Source: Treponema sp. (GTDB lineage Bacteria > Spirochaetota > Spirochaetia > Treponematales > Breznakiellaceae). From it: a DNA stretch of 8,772 nucleotides. The stretch lies in the NCBI GenBank assembly GCA_009780285.1, contig WRAL01000041.1, positions 1-8,772 of the forward strand, read 5' to 3'. Both the position numbers and the translations under genes were made by a program. The notes beneath the pieces were generated by a model. The model had not been told where the DNA came from. It was given only the letters and a program-made list of their open reading frames with translations, and did not search any database. Of the stretch, positions 1 to 6,470 are shown one piece after another; positions within the stretch are counted from its first letter, which is position 1; every line of letters begins with the position of its first letter.

Positions 1-240
1 GAAGGGCTCCACCATCTCGGTGCCCCAGCCGTCGGTTTCCGCCTGAACGACGTCGATCTCGACGATCCTTCCGCTTCCGTCAACCGTAACGGCCACCGTC
101 ATGGTCTGCGTTACCGGGTACTGCCCGAACCCGTAGGCAATCGGATCCTCGACTGGCTTTTGTCCGGCGCAGCCGGCCAAAATCACGGCGGCTACGATAG
201 CGGCCGAAAGCAACGCAATGGTCTTTCCAAATATTTTCAT
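1..240 (-). CDS. Lipoprotein, possible FMN-binding domain (partial)
   Basis: This is the N-terminal 80 residues of a gene that runs off the left edge. It starts at ATG 240 behind a strong GGAGGA site. The protein opens with a lipoprotein signal peptide: K2 and K6, a hydrophobic stretch at about residues 8-21, then the lipobox LAGC with C24 as the expected lipidated cysteine. It should therefore be exported and anchored to the membrane. The mature part contains VTVDGSGRIVEIDVV followed by an acidic ETDGWG stretch. This resembles the beta-strand start of small FMN-binding domains found in electron-transfer lipoproteins, but the diagnostic C-terminal part is missing, so that assignment is an inference. 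The gene has its own promoter and is separated from the upstream sugar-transport operon by a hairpin cluster, so it is probably expressed independently. The lipoprotein call is solid; the FMN call is tentative. Confidence 0.7.
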   Translation of the reverse strand, partial: MKIFGKTIALLSAAIVAAVILAGCAGQKPVEDPIAYGFGQYPVTQTMTVAVTVDGSGRIVEIDVVQAETDGWGTEMVEPF

Positions 241-259
241 GCTAGTACTCCTCCATTAT

Positions 260-288
260 AGAATAGCGCTTCCTGTGAATTCGGTCAA
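260..288 (-). promoter_or_regulatory. Promoter of the lipoprotein gene
   Basis: Reading leftward, TTGACC (283-288) and TATTCT (260-265) are separated by exactly 17 bp. Transcription would start near 253, giving a very short leader that still holds most of the ribosome binding site. A TATAAT at 255-260 also exists, but it lacks a -35 box at proper spacing and would start transcription inside the ribosome binding site, so the TTGACC/TATTCT pair is preferred. Confidence 0.55.
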
Positions 289-369
289 GAGCGTTTGTGT
301 TCCGACTGCACTTTAAAAATAATCCACCACGCGGAATTGCAAATCCCGCCAGGGGGAGGAACCTAAGGA

Positions 370-404
370 AGCGATGATCAAATCCAATGTGATTAATCAT
401 CGCT
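370..404. repeat. Hairpin-forming inverted repeat
   Basis: A perfect 9-bp inverted repeat, AGCGATGAT (370-378) and ATCATCGCT (396-404), with a 17-nt loop. It is the leftmost of a row of hairpins between the sugar-transport operon and the lipoprotein gene. No T-run follows on either strand, so it does not look like an intrinsic terminator by itself. Confidence 0.55.
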
Positions 405-412
405 ACTTAACC

Positions 413-440
413 GTTCCTGCACAGCCTTGCGAGCAGGAAC
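413..440. repeat. Hairpin-forming inverted repeat
   Basis: A perfect 8-bp inverted repeat, GTTCCTGC (413-420) and GCAGGAAC (433-440), with a 12-nt loop. It directly abuts the putative terminator hairpin at 443-481. On the minus strand it would form just after that terminator and may help stop read-through. Confidence 0.5.
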
Positions 441-442
441 AA

Positions 443-481
443 AGGGAACCGCCGAATTCCTTATTAAATCGGCGGTTCCCT
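443..481 (-). terminator. Likely terminator of the sugar ABC operon
   Basis: A perfect 13-bp GC-rich stem (443-455 with 469-481, core GGGAACCGCCGA) encloses a 13-nt AT-rich loop. On the minus strand the stem is followed by TTTGTTCC, a short imperfect T-tract. It lies about 110 bp past the last permease stop codon, so it is well placed to end the operon. The weak T-tract keeps the confidence moderate. Confidence 0.6.
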
Positions 482-485
482 AATT

Positions 486-595
486 CTAGTGTTCTGGAAT
501 ATTCAAATGACGGTATGCAGGTTGAGGTAATTCCTTGCCTGGCAAGGTATTACCGAACGTTGCGATTTTGCAAACCGAATATTCCGGAACACTAG
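486..595. mobile_element. MITE-like element with 15-bp inverted ends and CTAG flanks
   Basis: The ends are inverted repeats, TGTTCTGGAATATTC (490-504) and GAATATTCCGGAACA (577-591), with one mismatch. Both are flanked by CTAG (486-489 and 592-595), as a 4-bp target duplication would be. CTAG-type (YTAR) targets are known for IS5-family elements. Inside lies a second near-perfect inverted repeat (526-539 with 541-554, one mismatch). The element is 102 bp and carries no transposase, so it would have to be moved by an enzyme encoded elsewhere. The right CTAG contains the TAG stop codon of the neighbouring permease gene. Because CTAG is itself palindromic, the whole could instead be simply a long transcript hairpin of 19 bp at the operon's 3' end. 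Confidence 0.45.
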
Positions 596-1473
596 CCCTT
601 GACCGAGCCTTCGACCATGCCCTTGACGATGTACTTTTGAAGGAACAGGAACATTACGATGATTGGAACCATCGCCATAAGCGTAGAGGTTAAGATAAGT
701 TCCCATTGCCTTACGAAGGCGCCGACGAAACTCTGCACCGCAAGCGGCAGCGTTTGAACGTTGCCGCCCATTAACAGCAAAAACGGCAGCAAGAAGTCGT
801 TCCAGATCCAAATGCCGTTAAGGATGATAACGGTAACGGCTATCGGGGTCAAAAGCGGGAAGACGATCTTGAAGAAAGTCGCCGGCCTTGAACAGCCGTC
901 GATGATCGCCGCCTCCTCAAGCTCAAGCGGAACGGACTTCGTGAACCCGTGAAAAAGAAAAATCGAAAGCGAGGATCCAAAGCCTAGGTACGCGAAAATA
1001 ATTCCCGGATAATCCCCCAAAAGCCTGAACGGCGTTCGCGCGGAAAGCCCCAGAAATTGTTCTATGCGGAAAAACCAGTTTATAAGAGGAAACATCACCA
1101 CCTGAAAGGGTATCACCATCGCCGCCACAAAAATCATAAAAATAGCGCTTGAAAGCTTTGTCTTCGTTCGAACCAAAACCCAGGCGGCCATCGATGCAAT
1201 CAAAACAAGAAGGCAGACGGAAACGGCCGTAATCACCACTGACGAGAAAAACGAGGAGGCGTACTGAACGCGCGGATGCGACCAAACACGCACGATATTT
1301 TCCCACAGTTCGGGATTTGTCGGAATCGCCAAGGGATCGACGATTATTTCCAGGCGCGGCTTTGCCGAATTGATCAACACGATCGCGAAAGGGATCATGT
1401 AGATGAGAAAAAGCGCTATCGCGAGAATTTCCCTGGGAAGCGCGGAGAGCGAGAATTTGCCTTTTTTGTTCAT
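592..1473 (-). CDS. Carbohydrate ABC transporter permease, MalG type
   Basis: A 293-residue inner-membrane permease that would pair with the upstream permease to form the translocation channel of a sugar importer. About six hydrophobic membrane segments are visible (near residues 15-35, 75-100, 110-135, 155-178, 205-232 and 262-280). The cytoplasmic EAA loop, which contacts the ATPase, is clear near residues 187-208 (EEAAIIDG, then a FPLLTP end). The C-terminus KGMVEGSVKG matches the usual ending of MalG-like proteins, so the protein is full length. The start is ATG 1473, overlapping the upstream stop as TGATG; a GTG at 1476 is an equally close alternative with better spacing to the GGGAG site. 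The gene is the last of the operon. Its stop codon lies inside the right CTAG of the MITE-like element. The exact sugar cannot be inferred. Confidence 0.93.
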   Translation of the reverse strand: MNKKGKFSLSALPREILAIALFLIYMIPFAIVLINSAKPRLEIIVDPLAIPTNPELWENIVRVWSHPRVQYASSFFSSVVITAVSVCLLVLIASMAAWVLVRTKTKLSSAIFMIFVAAMVIPFQVVMFPLINWFFRIEQFLGLSARTPFRLLGDYPGIIFAYLGFGSSLSIFLFHGFTKSVPLELEEAAIIDGCSRPATFFKIVFPLLTPIAVTVIILNGIWIWNDFLLPFLLLMGGNVQTLPLAVQSFVGAFVRQWELILTSTLMAMVPIIVMFLFLQKYIVKGMVEGSVKG

Positions 1474-2426
1474 CACATTTCAATCTCCCTGCGTTTGTTG
1501 ATGCGAACCTGTATCAGCGAGATAATCACGAGGGTAACGAAGAAAATCACCGCCTTCGCCTGGCCCTGTCCTATTTGCTGGAAGGAAAAAGCCGTGTTGT
1601 AAATGTTAAGCGCCAGAAATTCCGTGGTCATTATCGCCCTGTCCATAAAAAGGCCGGCCGGCCCGCCGCCTGTAAGCGCGAAGTTTACGTCAAACTGCCT
1701 GAAGGAGTTCAAAAGCGAAAGAAACATCGAAACGGTAAAGGCCGGCGCCACAAGCGGAAAGGTTATGTGCCGCAGCCTGTGCCAGAAATTCGCGCCGTCA
1801 ATCGCGGCCGCTTCCGGCAGCGACGAGGGAATGCCCTGTATCGCCGCGACGTAGATCATCATCAGATAGCCGGCGTACTGCCAGGTGCCCACAATCACGA
1901 TGGCGATAAGCGCCATCGATCGGTTCGCCAGAAAGAGCGTGTCGGAAAGCCAGGCAAAGCCAATCGCCGAGCCGAATCGGGGAATAACGTTGTTAAAAAT
2001 AAACTGCCAGATGTAGCCCAGAATAAGGCCGCCGATAAGGTTGGGAAGAAAAAAGCCGGCGCGGTAAATGCCGGTCATTTTAAGCGGGCTTGTTACCAAA
2101 AGCGCAAGGAAGAACGCCACGACGTTCAACACAAGTATGTTAATGACGGCGTAAATGGTGGTAACCAAAAAGGCGTGCAGAAACGTAATGTCCTGAAAAA
2201 CCGCAAGATAATTACGCAGGCCTACCCACTCGACGTTAGCGCCGGTAAGCGCGCGCCAGTCAGTAAACGAATAATATATCCCTACAAGAAAGGGAATAAT
2301 TATTACCATAATAAAAGCGAAAGAAACAGGCAACAGAAACAAGAAAAACAGCGGCGTGTTTCGCTTTTCTATTGGTTTCAGCTTTTTTGTTTTTGCCTTA
2401 ATCGGCAAGTTGATTTTGCTCAACAA
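1473..2426 (-). CDS. Carbohydrate ABC transporter permease, MalF/LacF type
   Basis: The first permease of the sugar importer, about 317 residues. It has a lysine-rich N-terminus, about six membrane segments, and the EAA loop near residues 205-224 (EAAAIDGANFWHRLRHITFP). The TGGGP stretch before the last helices is typical of the MalF group. The start is taken as TTG 2426, with AAGGGG six bases upstream; the next codon is also TTG. A longer reading from TTG 2465 is rejected because that codon sits in the loop of a hairpin and has no ribosome binding site. The stop overlaps the next permease start, so the two permeases are translationally coupled and made in similar amounts. The binding-protein gene lies just upstream beyond the hairpin at 2448-2482. 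No ATPase gene is linked. Confidence 0.93.
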   Translation of the reverse strand: MLSKINLPIKAKTKKLKPIEKRNTPLFFLFLLPVSFAFIMVIIIPFLVGIYYSFTDWRALTGANVEWVGLRNYLAVFQDITFLHAFLVTTIYAVINILVLNVVAFFLALLVTSPLKMTGIYRAGFFLPNLIGGLILGYIWQFIFNNVIPRFGSAIGFAWLSDTLFLANRSMALIAIVIVGTWQYAGYLMMIYVAAIQGIPSSLPEAAAIDGANFWHRLRHITFPLVAPAFTVSMFLSLLNSFRQFDVNFALTGGGPAGLFMDRAIMTTEFLALNIYNTAFSFQQIGQGQAKAVIFFVTLVIISLIQVRINKRREIEM

Positions 2427-2447
2427 GTTGCACCCCTTTTGCACAAA

Positions 2448-2482
2448 GCCGCCGCGCGGGAACAAGCCCGACGCGCGGCGGC
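2448..2482 (-). promoter_or_regulatory. Intercistronic hairpin between binding protein and permeases
   Basis: A perfect 11-bp inverted repeat of only G and C (GCCGCCGCGCG at 2448-2458 with its complement at 2472-2482) encloses a 13-nt loop. On the minus strand it follows the binding-protein stop by about 18 nt and is followed only by TTTGTGC. That makes it a poor full terminator but a good candidate for partial termination or for protecting the upstream mRNA from 3' decay. Such hairpins are known in binding-protein transport operons (for example malE-malF), where they raise the level of binding protein over permease. Confidence 0.65.
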
Positions 2483-2500
2483 ATCCAAGTCCTAGCAGCG

Positions 2501-3775
2501 TTACCTCAACGTGGCAACCGCGTCGGTGAACATCTGCACAAAGCCGTCCACGTTAATCTCGCCGGAAGCAAGCAGTAGGAAGATCGGCCCAAGAACGTCC
2601 ATGCCAAAGCCTGCGGGCATTTCGTTCTGCTGCCATGCGAACATGTGCGCAGAGCCACGGCCGGCCCATTCCTGCACCGCGCGCGAGAACTGTCCCGGCG
2701 GCTGAAGCGTGACCGACCTAAAGGCCGCGACCGCGCCGGCCTCGGTTACCATGTACCTATGCCCGGCCGGAGTGCTGGCCATAAAGGTAAGGAAATCCTT
2801 CGCCGCCTGAATGTTTTCGGCGCGAGCGTTCACAATATAGAAGGAAGGCGCGCCGATAAAAATCCCGTCGGTGGTTTCCGGCAGGAAGGCGTGGGGAACG
2901 TAGCCCATCTCAAAGTTTATGCCCATCTCCGCGAAGGTAGGATCGATCCAGTTGCCCTGGTGAATGAAGGCCGTCCGCTGGATCGCAAAGTCGCCAAGCT
3001 GGGTGTCGTAACCGCCCACGACAAGCGAGGCCGGGATCGAATGCCTGAAAAGCAGGTCCATGTACTCGGCAAAGTAGCGCAGGCGCGCGGGATCCACCTC
3101 GCCTCGGTTGAGCATGTCGATGTAGCGCGTGGAGTCATAGTACGGAAGCCCAAGCGTAAGGTAGGCGTTCATCGCGTGAAGGCCGGTAACCCAGGTCATG
3201 CCGGGGCCGGCGGCCATCGAGACCACCGCGTCCAGGCCAAGCTCGCCGCGCATGGAATGGATGCGCTCGAAGGCGGCCCGCATTCCGGCGATGTTCGTCA
3301 TCGACGCCGGATCCACGCCGGCCCTGCGAAGGATCTCGCGGTTGTAGCCAAGGCCCCAACCCTCGATCGCCACCGGGAAGCCAACGATTCCGCCGGTTGT
3401 CGGGGAAATGTAGGCAAGATCCGTGTCGGCGAGCCAAGGCTCGTTGTCGAGGTAGGTGATCCTTCCGCCACGCCGCGCGTCGTCGTAGCCAGCCCAGCCC
3501 TCGAACACGAAGATTTCAGGCTCCGTGCCGGCGGCGAACATGGCCGAAATGGCCGGAGCGTAGGGAACCTCTCCGCCAAAGCTCAAAACGTTGACCCTTA
3601 CGCCGGTTTCCCTTTCGTAAAGGGCGGCAAAGGCGCGAAGGGCCGCGTCGATTTCAACCTTGTTGTTGACAAGGGTGATCTCGACCCTGTCCTCCGCGTC
3701 GCCCGGGCAAGCCGTAAAAGTTACGGTCGCAAGCAGCGCAACCATGAGAACCGCCAAAGCAAGTTTCAATTTCAT
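2501..3775 (-). CDS. Extracellular sugar-binding lipoprotein (family 1 SBP)
   Basis: A 424-residue substrate-binding protein that would capture a sugar outside the membrane and deliver it to the two downstream permeases. The start is ATG 3775, nine bases after a GGAGGAG site; in-frame GTG 3814 and ATG 3793 are less likely because they precede or overlap that site. The signal peptide has K2 and K4, a hydrophobic core at residues 5-20, and FTAC with C23 as the probable lipidated cysteine (a slightly weak lipobox). The mature domain begins ITLVNNKVEIDAALRAFAAL, then YERETGVRVNVLSFGG, the usual opening of family 1 binding proteins. Later it has FPVAIEGWGLGYNREIL at the hinge region and a tail typical of the family (AAKDFLTFMASTPAGHRYM). 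The gene is first in the operon under a consensus promoter. The substrate is unknown. Confidence 0.93.
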   Translation of the reverse strand: MKLKLALAVLMVALLATVTFTACPGDAEDRVEITLVNNKVEIDAALRAFAALYERETGVRVNVLSFGGEVPYAPAISAMFAAGTEPEIFVFEGWAGYDDARRGGRITYLDNEPWLADTDLAYISPTTGGIVGFPVAIEGWGLGYNREILRRAGVDPASMTNIAGMRAAFERIHSMRGELGLDAVVSMAAGPGMTWVTGLHAMNAYLTLGLPYYDSTRYIDMLNRGEVDPARLRYFAEYMDLLFRHSIPASLVVGGYDTQLGDFAIQRTAFIHQGNWIDPTFAEMGINFEMGYVPHAFLPETTDGIFIGAPSFYIVNARAENIQAAKDFLTFMASTPAGHRYMVTEAGAVAAFRSVTLQPPGQFSRAVQEWAGRGSAHMFAWQQNEMPAGFGMDVLGPIFLLLASGEINVDGFVQMFTDAVATLR

Positions 3776-3809
3776 TTCTTTTCTCTCCTCCATAAAAATT
3801 AAGCATTTG

Positions 3810-3835
3810 TTCACGCTTCACGCTTTATTATAGCG
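3810..3835 (-). promoter_or_regulatory. Possible operator over the -10 box of the sugar operon
   Basis: CGCTTTATTATAGCG (3821-3835) is an imperfect palindrome with six of seven pairs matching, and it covers the -10 hexamer. Next to it the heptamer TTCACGC is repeated in tandem (3810-3816 and 3817-3823) around the expected transcription start. A LacI-type or other sugar-responsive repressor could bind here, but no regulator gene is in the window, so this is inference. Confidence 0.3.
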
Positions 3836-3855
3836 CTGTTTTCCCACTTTGTCAA
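3827..3855 (-). promoter_or_regulatory. Consensus sigma70-type promoter of the sugar ABC operon
   Basis: On the minus strand, TTGACA (3850-3855) and TATAAT (3827-3832) are both perfect consensus and exactly 17 bp apart. Transcription should start near 3820, giving a leader of about 45 nt before ATG 3775. Promoters this strong usually need a repressor or catabolite control. The divergent HAD gene starts about 90 bp away on the other strand. Confidence 0.85.
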
Positions 3856-3946
3856 ATTCATGCTACTGTATTTAACTTTTCTGGAGAAGGCTCTTGCGCC
3901 TAGCTCTTTCCCCCGAAATTTTATACAATAAGCGCAAGGGGACAAC

Positions 3947-4729
3947 ATGGCAAAAAGAAACATCGGACTAATCGCCACGGACCTTGACGACACGCTGCTT
4001 AGACGGGACAAAGCAATCTCGGCACATACAAAATCGGTGTTTGCCCGATGCCGGGAAAAGGGCATTCTGATCGCCTTCGCGACGGCGCGCACCGAAAAAG
4101 CCTCCGAAAGATTTATCCGGCAAATTTCGCCCGACATCGTGATCTCGGACATGGGCGCGCTGGCAAGGCGCGGCGAGGAAACGCTTTACGAAACGCCGAT
4201 TCCTACAAGCGACGCTCTGGCGCTTCTCCAAAAATGCCTAAGCGATCCGCGAGTCGCGCAAATAATACTGCAGGCCGACTCGGGGTATTACTGTTCCCGC
4301 CCGCTGGTCGGCGAAGGCTGGGAAGATTACACACACGCAAAGACCGTCGATTTTTCCAAGCCAGCGGATTACGGAAAAATTTACAGGGTTACCATCCAGG
4401 CTTTTGACGCGCAAACGCCACGCGATCTATCCAAAGGCTTTCCCGATACTGGCACGACCAGCTACAGGCACGACGGCTGGCACGCAATGCATGGGCTTGA
4501 CGTGTCCAAGGGACGCACGCTTCGCGCCGTCGCGGATGTTATTAACATTCCCATCGAAAATATAGCGGCCTTTGGAGACGACACAAGCGACATTGGAATG
4601 CTGCGCGCCGCCGGCATCGGCGTGGCGATGCGGAACGCGATCCCCGAAGTAAAAGCCGCCGCGGATTTTATCTGCGACGATTGCGACAATGACGGCGTGG
4701 CGAAATGGCTAGAGGAAAATATATTGTGA
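3947..4729 (+). CDS. HAD-superfamily hydrolase, Cof type
   Basis: A 260-residue cytosolic phosphatase of the Cof/IIB branch, of usual family length. Motif I is DLDDTLL near residues 12-18, with nucleophile D12 and acid/base D14; the usual Gly of DxDGT is replaced by Asp. Motif II is ATAR near T46, motif III is K188 in SKGRTL, and motif IV is GDDTSD (210-215), which binds magnesium. The C2-type cap lies between motifs II and III. Enzymes of this group remove phosphate from sugar phosphates, cofactors or nucleotides, and sequence alone does not tell which. ATG 3947 is preceded by AAGGGG. A possible -10 (TACAAT, 3924-3929) lies upstream without a clear -35. It is the first gene of a three-gene coupled unit; the next start (GTG 4726) overlaps its stop. 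Confidence 0.92.
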   Translation: MAKRNIGLIATDLDDTLLRRDKAISAHTKSVFARCREKGILIAFATARTEKASERFIRQISPDIVISDMGALARRGEETLYETPIPTSDALALLQKCLSDPRVAQIILQADSGYYCSRPLVGEGWEDYTHAKTVDFSKPADYGKIYRVTIQAFDAQTPRDLSKGFPDTGTTSYRHDGWHAMHGLDVSKGRTLRAVADVINIPIENIAAFGDDTSDIGMLRAAGIGVAMRNAIPEVKAAADFICDDCDNDGVAKWLEENIL

Positions 4730-5412
4730 AAAACATTTATCGCACAAGCTTTCACGAGGTCGAAGCGCACATGCGCGAATGCATGAAGGACAGCGCGCAC
4801 GACGCGGAACATGTGTACCGCGTCCTTTCCTACGCGCTGGACATTGCGCGGGGCGAAAACGGGGCGCGCGAGCGCACGGACACGGAAATCCTTACGACGG
4901 CTTGCCTTTTGCACGACATAGGCCGAAGCGCGCAGTTCGCCAATCCGCGCGTTGATCACGCCGCGTTCGGAGCGCAGATGGCGCGACAGTGGCTTTTGGA
5001 AAACGGCCGGGACGAAGGCTTTGCGCAGGCGGTCGCGCATTGCATCGAAGCGCATCGCTATCGTTCCGGCAATCCGCCGCGAACCATCGAAGCGAAAATC
5101 CTTTTCGACGCGGACAAGATCGACGTGTGCGGCGCCGTCGGCATCGCGCGAACGCTTTTGTACAAGGCGCAGGTATCGGAGCCGCTGTATTCGCTGGGCG
5201 AAAACGGCGAGGTTCTCGACGGCGCGCAGGGCGAGCCGCCGTCCTTCATGCAAGAGTACAAGTTCAAGCTCGAAGGCATTTACGACAAGTTTTACACGAA
5301 GCGCGGCGCCGAGCTTGCCGCAAAACGAAAGACCGCCGCGAAAAGCTTTTACGATTCGCTTTTGGCCGAAACGCGCGAATGCTACTCGCGCGAAAAAGGA
5401 GGCACGCAATGA
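4726..5412 (+). CDS. HD-domain phosphohydrolase, YpgQ/YedJ-like
   Basis: A 228-residue cytosolic metal-dependent phosphohydrolase. The expected metal ligands are visible: H29 in HVYRVL, H63-D64 in ACLLHDIGR, H105 and H110 in the HCIEAHRY stretch, and D128/D130 in FDADKID followed by the conserved GAVGIARTL. The HCIEAH...EAKILFDADKID pattern matches the YpgQ/YedJ group; Bacillus-type YpgQ is known as a manganese-dependent dNTP pyrophosphohydrolase, so nucleotide hydrolysis is plausible but inferred. The start is taken as GTG 4726, which overlaps the HAD stop (GTGA) and has AGAGGA nine bases upstream. ATG 4705 would add seven residues but lacks a good ribosome binding site. The stop overlaps the next start as ATGA. 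Confidence 0.88.
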   Translation: MKNIYRTSFHEVEAHMRECMKDSAHDAEHVYRVLSYALDIARGENGARERTDTEILTTACLLHDIGRSAQFANPRVDHAAFGAQMARQWLLENGRDEGFAQAVAHCIEAHRYRSGNPPRTIEAKILFDADKIDVCGAVGIARTLLYKAQVSEPLYSLGENGEVLDGAQGEPPSFMQEYKFKLEGIYDKFYTKRGAELAAKRKTAAKSFYDSLLAETRECYSREKGGTQ

Positions 5413-6434
5413 CGACCGTTTACTTTATCCGCCACGCGCAGTCGGACAACAGCGCCCGCCGCGGCGGACGCGACGACGCGACGCGACCGCTTACGGCGCA
5501 GGGCTTCGCCAGCCGCGCGCTCGTCGCGGATTTTTTGCGCGACAAAAAAATCGACGCGGTTTTTTCCAGCCCTTACAAACGCGCCGTGGATACCGTTTCC
5601 CTTTTCGCCGAAAATGCAAGCCTACCGATTCAAGCCATCGACGATCTGCGCGAGCGCAAGGTTGACAGCGTATGGGTCGAGGACTTTATCGCCTTTGCCG
5701 AAAAGCAATGGGCCGATTTTTCCTACAAGCTTTCCGACGGCGAATCCCTGTCCGAGGTTCAGGCGCGCAATATCGCCGCGCTCAGCGATATAATAGAAAA
5801 CAATCGCGGCAAAAATATCGTCATAGGCACGCACGGAACGGCCTTGTCAACGATTATTAATTATTACGACAAAACCTACGGCTTCGAGGACTTCATGGCG
5901 ATGGTGGGCAAAATGCCCTGGGCCGTGATGATGGTCTTTGACAAAAACGGCTGCGCGCAGATAATCAAGATCGACCTGCCTCCTAAGGATCGATCCGCCG
6001 AAACATGGGAAGTGGTTACCGCCGATCTAGGATCGCTTAAATCCTATCGCTACGTCGTGGTTTTCGCGCGGCATAAAGGCGCCTGGCTTTATTGCCGTGC
6101 GAAAGGCCGCGATACCTACGAGGCTCCCGGCGGGCATATCGAGCCGGGAGAAAGCGCGCTGGAAGCGGCTGGGCGCGAGCTTTGCGAGGAAACCGGCGCG
6201 ACGGATTTTGACATAACGCCGGCCTTCGACTATTCGACGCGCAGACAAAACTCGTGGTCAAAGGCGCAAGTCTTTTTTGCAGACGTTCGCGAGCTTGGCG
6301 CACTGCCCGGCTTTGAAATGGAAGAGACAAAACGTTTCGACGGCATCCCCGACAAAATGACCTACCCGCAAGTCCTGCCGCCGCTTTTTGAGCGGATGCA
6401 GGCCTGGGTCGCCGACAAGGGCTTTGTTGCATGA
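5409..6434 (+). CDS. Histidine phosphatase-Nudix hydrolase fusion
   Basis: A 341-residue two-domain enzyme. The N-terminal domain (about 1-190) is a histidine phosphatase: R8-H9 in FIRHAQS holds the catalytic histidine (RHA instead of the common RHG), with R58 (SSPYKRAVDT), E82 (LRERK) and H142 (IGTHGTAL) as the other active-site residues. The C-terminal domain (about 210-341) is a Nudix hydrolase with a full Nudix box at residues 242-264 (G242, E248, R256-E257, E260-E261, G263), which cleaves nucleoside diphosphate-linked compounds. Mycobacterial MutT1 joins the same two folds in the opposite order, so a two-step nucleotide or metabolite clean-up reaction is plausible. ATG 5409 has AAGGAGG upstream and overlaps the HD gene stop (ATGA). 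A longer open frame from 4989 only reads through the HD gene in another frame. Confidence 0.92.
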   Translation: MTTVYFIRHAQSDNSARRGGRDDATRPLTAQGFASRALVADFLRDKKIDAVFSSPYKRAVDTVSLFAENASLPIQAIDDLRERKVDSVWVEDFIAFAEKQWADFSYKLSDGESLSEVQARNIAALSDIIENNRGKNIVIGTHGTALSTIINYYDKTYGFEDFMAMVGKMPWAVMMVFDKNGCAQIIKIDLPPKDRSAETWEVVTADLGSLKSYRYVVVFARHKGAWLYCRAKGRDTYEAPGGHIEPGESALEAAGRELCEETGATDFDITPAFDYSTRRQNSWSKAQVFFADVRELGALPGFEMEETKRFDGIPDKMTYPQVLPPLFERMQAWVADKGFVA

Positions 6435-6441
6435 AAATCCG

Positions 6442-6470
6442 TTGACAATGGACTTTGTTTGTAGTACAAT
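6442..6470 (+). promoter_or_regulatory. Promoter of the toxin-antitoxin operon
   Basis: TTGACA (6442-6447) and TACAAT (6465-6470) are 17 bp apart, close to consensus. The promoter begins 7 bp after the Nudix fusion stop codon, so the toxin-antitoxin pair is transcribed independently of the hydrolase unit. The start would be near 6477, leaving a leader of about 25 nt before ATG 6502. Confidence 0.75.

Noticed and set aside
374..595. A 73-residue plus-strand open frame
   Set aside because: It lies wholly in the hairpin cluster, has no ribosome binding site, and its second half is the inverted-repeat element.
2427..2465. A 13-residue N-terminal extension of the first permease from TTG 2465
   Set aside because: The start codon would lie in the loop of the intercistronic hairpin without a ribosome binding site; TTG 2426 has AAGGGG upstream.
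1575..2495. A 306-residue plus-strand open frame
   Set aside because: It lies opposite the MalF-type permease, is lysine/arginine-rich without any domain, and is explained as an antisense shadow.
2645..3802. A 385-residue plus-strand open frame
   Set aside because: It lies opposite the binding-protein gene, which has a signal peptide, promoter and family signature; the basic composition is typical of antisense frames in GC-rich genes.
4989..5408. A 140-residue N-terminal extension of the phosphatase-Nudix fusion
   Set aside because: It overlaps the HD gene in another frame and has no domain, whereas ATG 5409 has a strong ribosome binding site and begins directly with the phosphatase strand and RHA motif.
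4462..5409. A 315-residue minus-strand open frame
   Set aside because: It covers the ends of the HAD and HD genes, both of which have catalytic motifs on the plus strand; the antisense frame has none.
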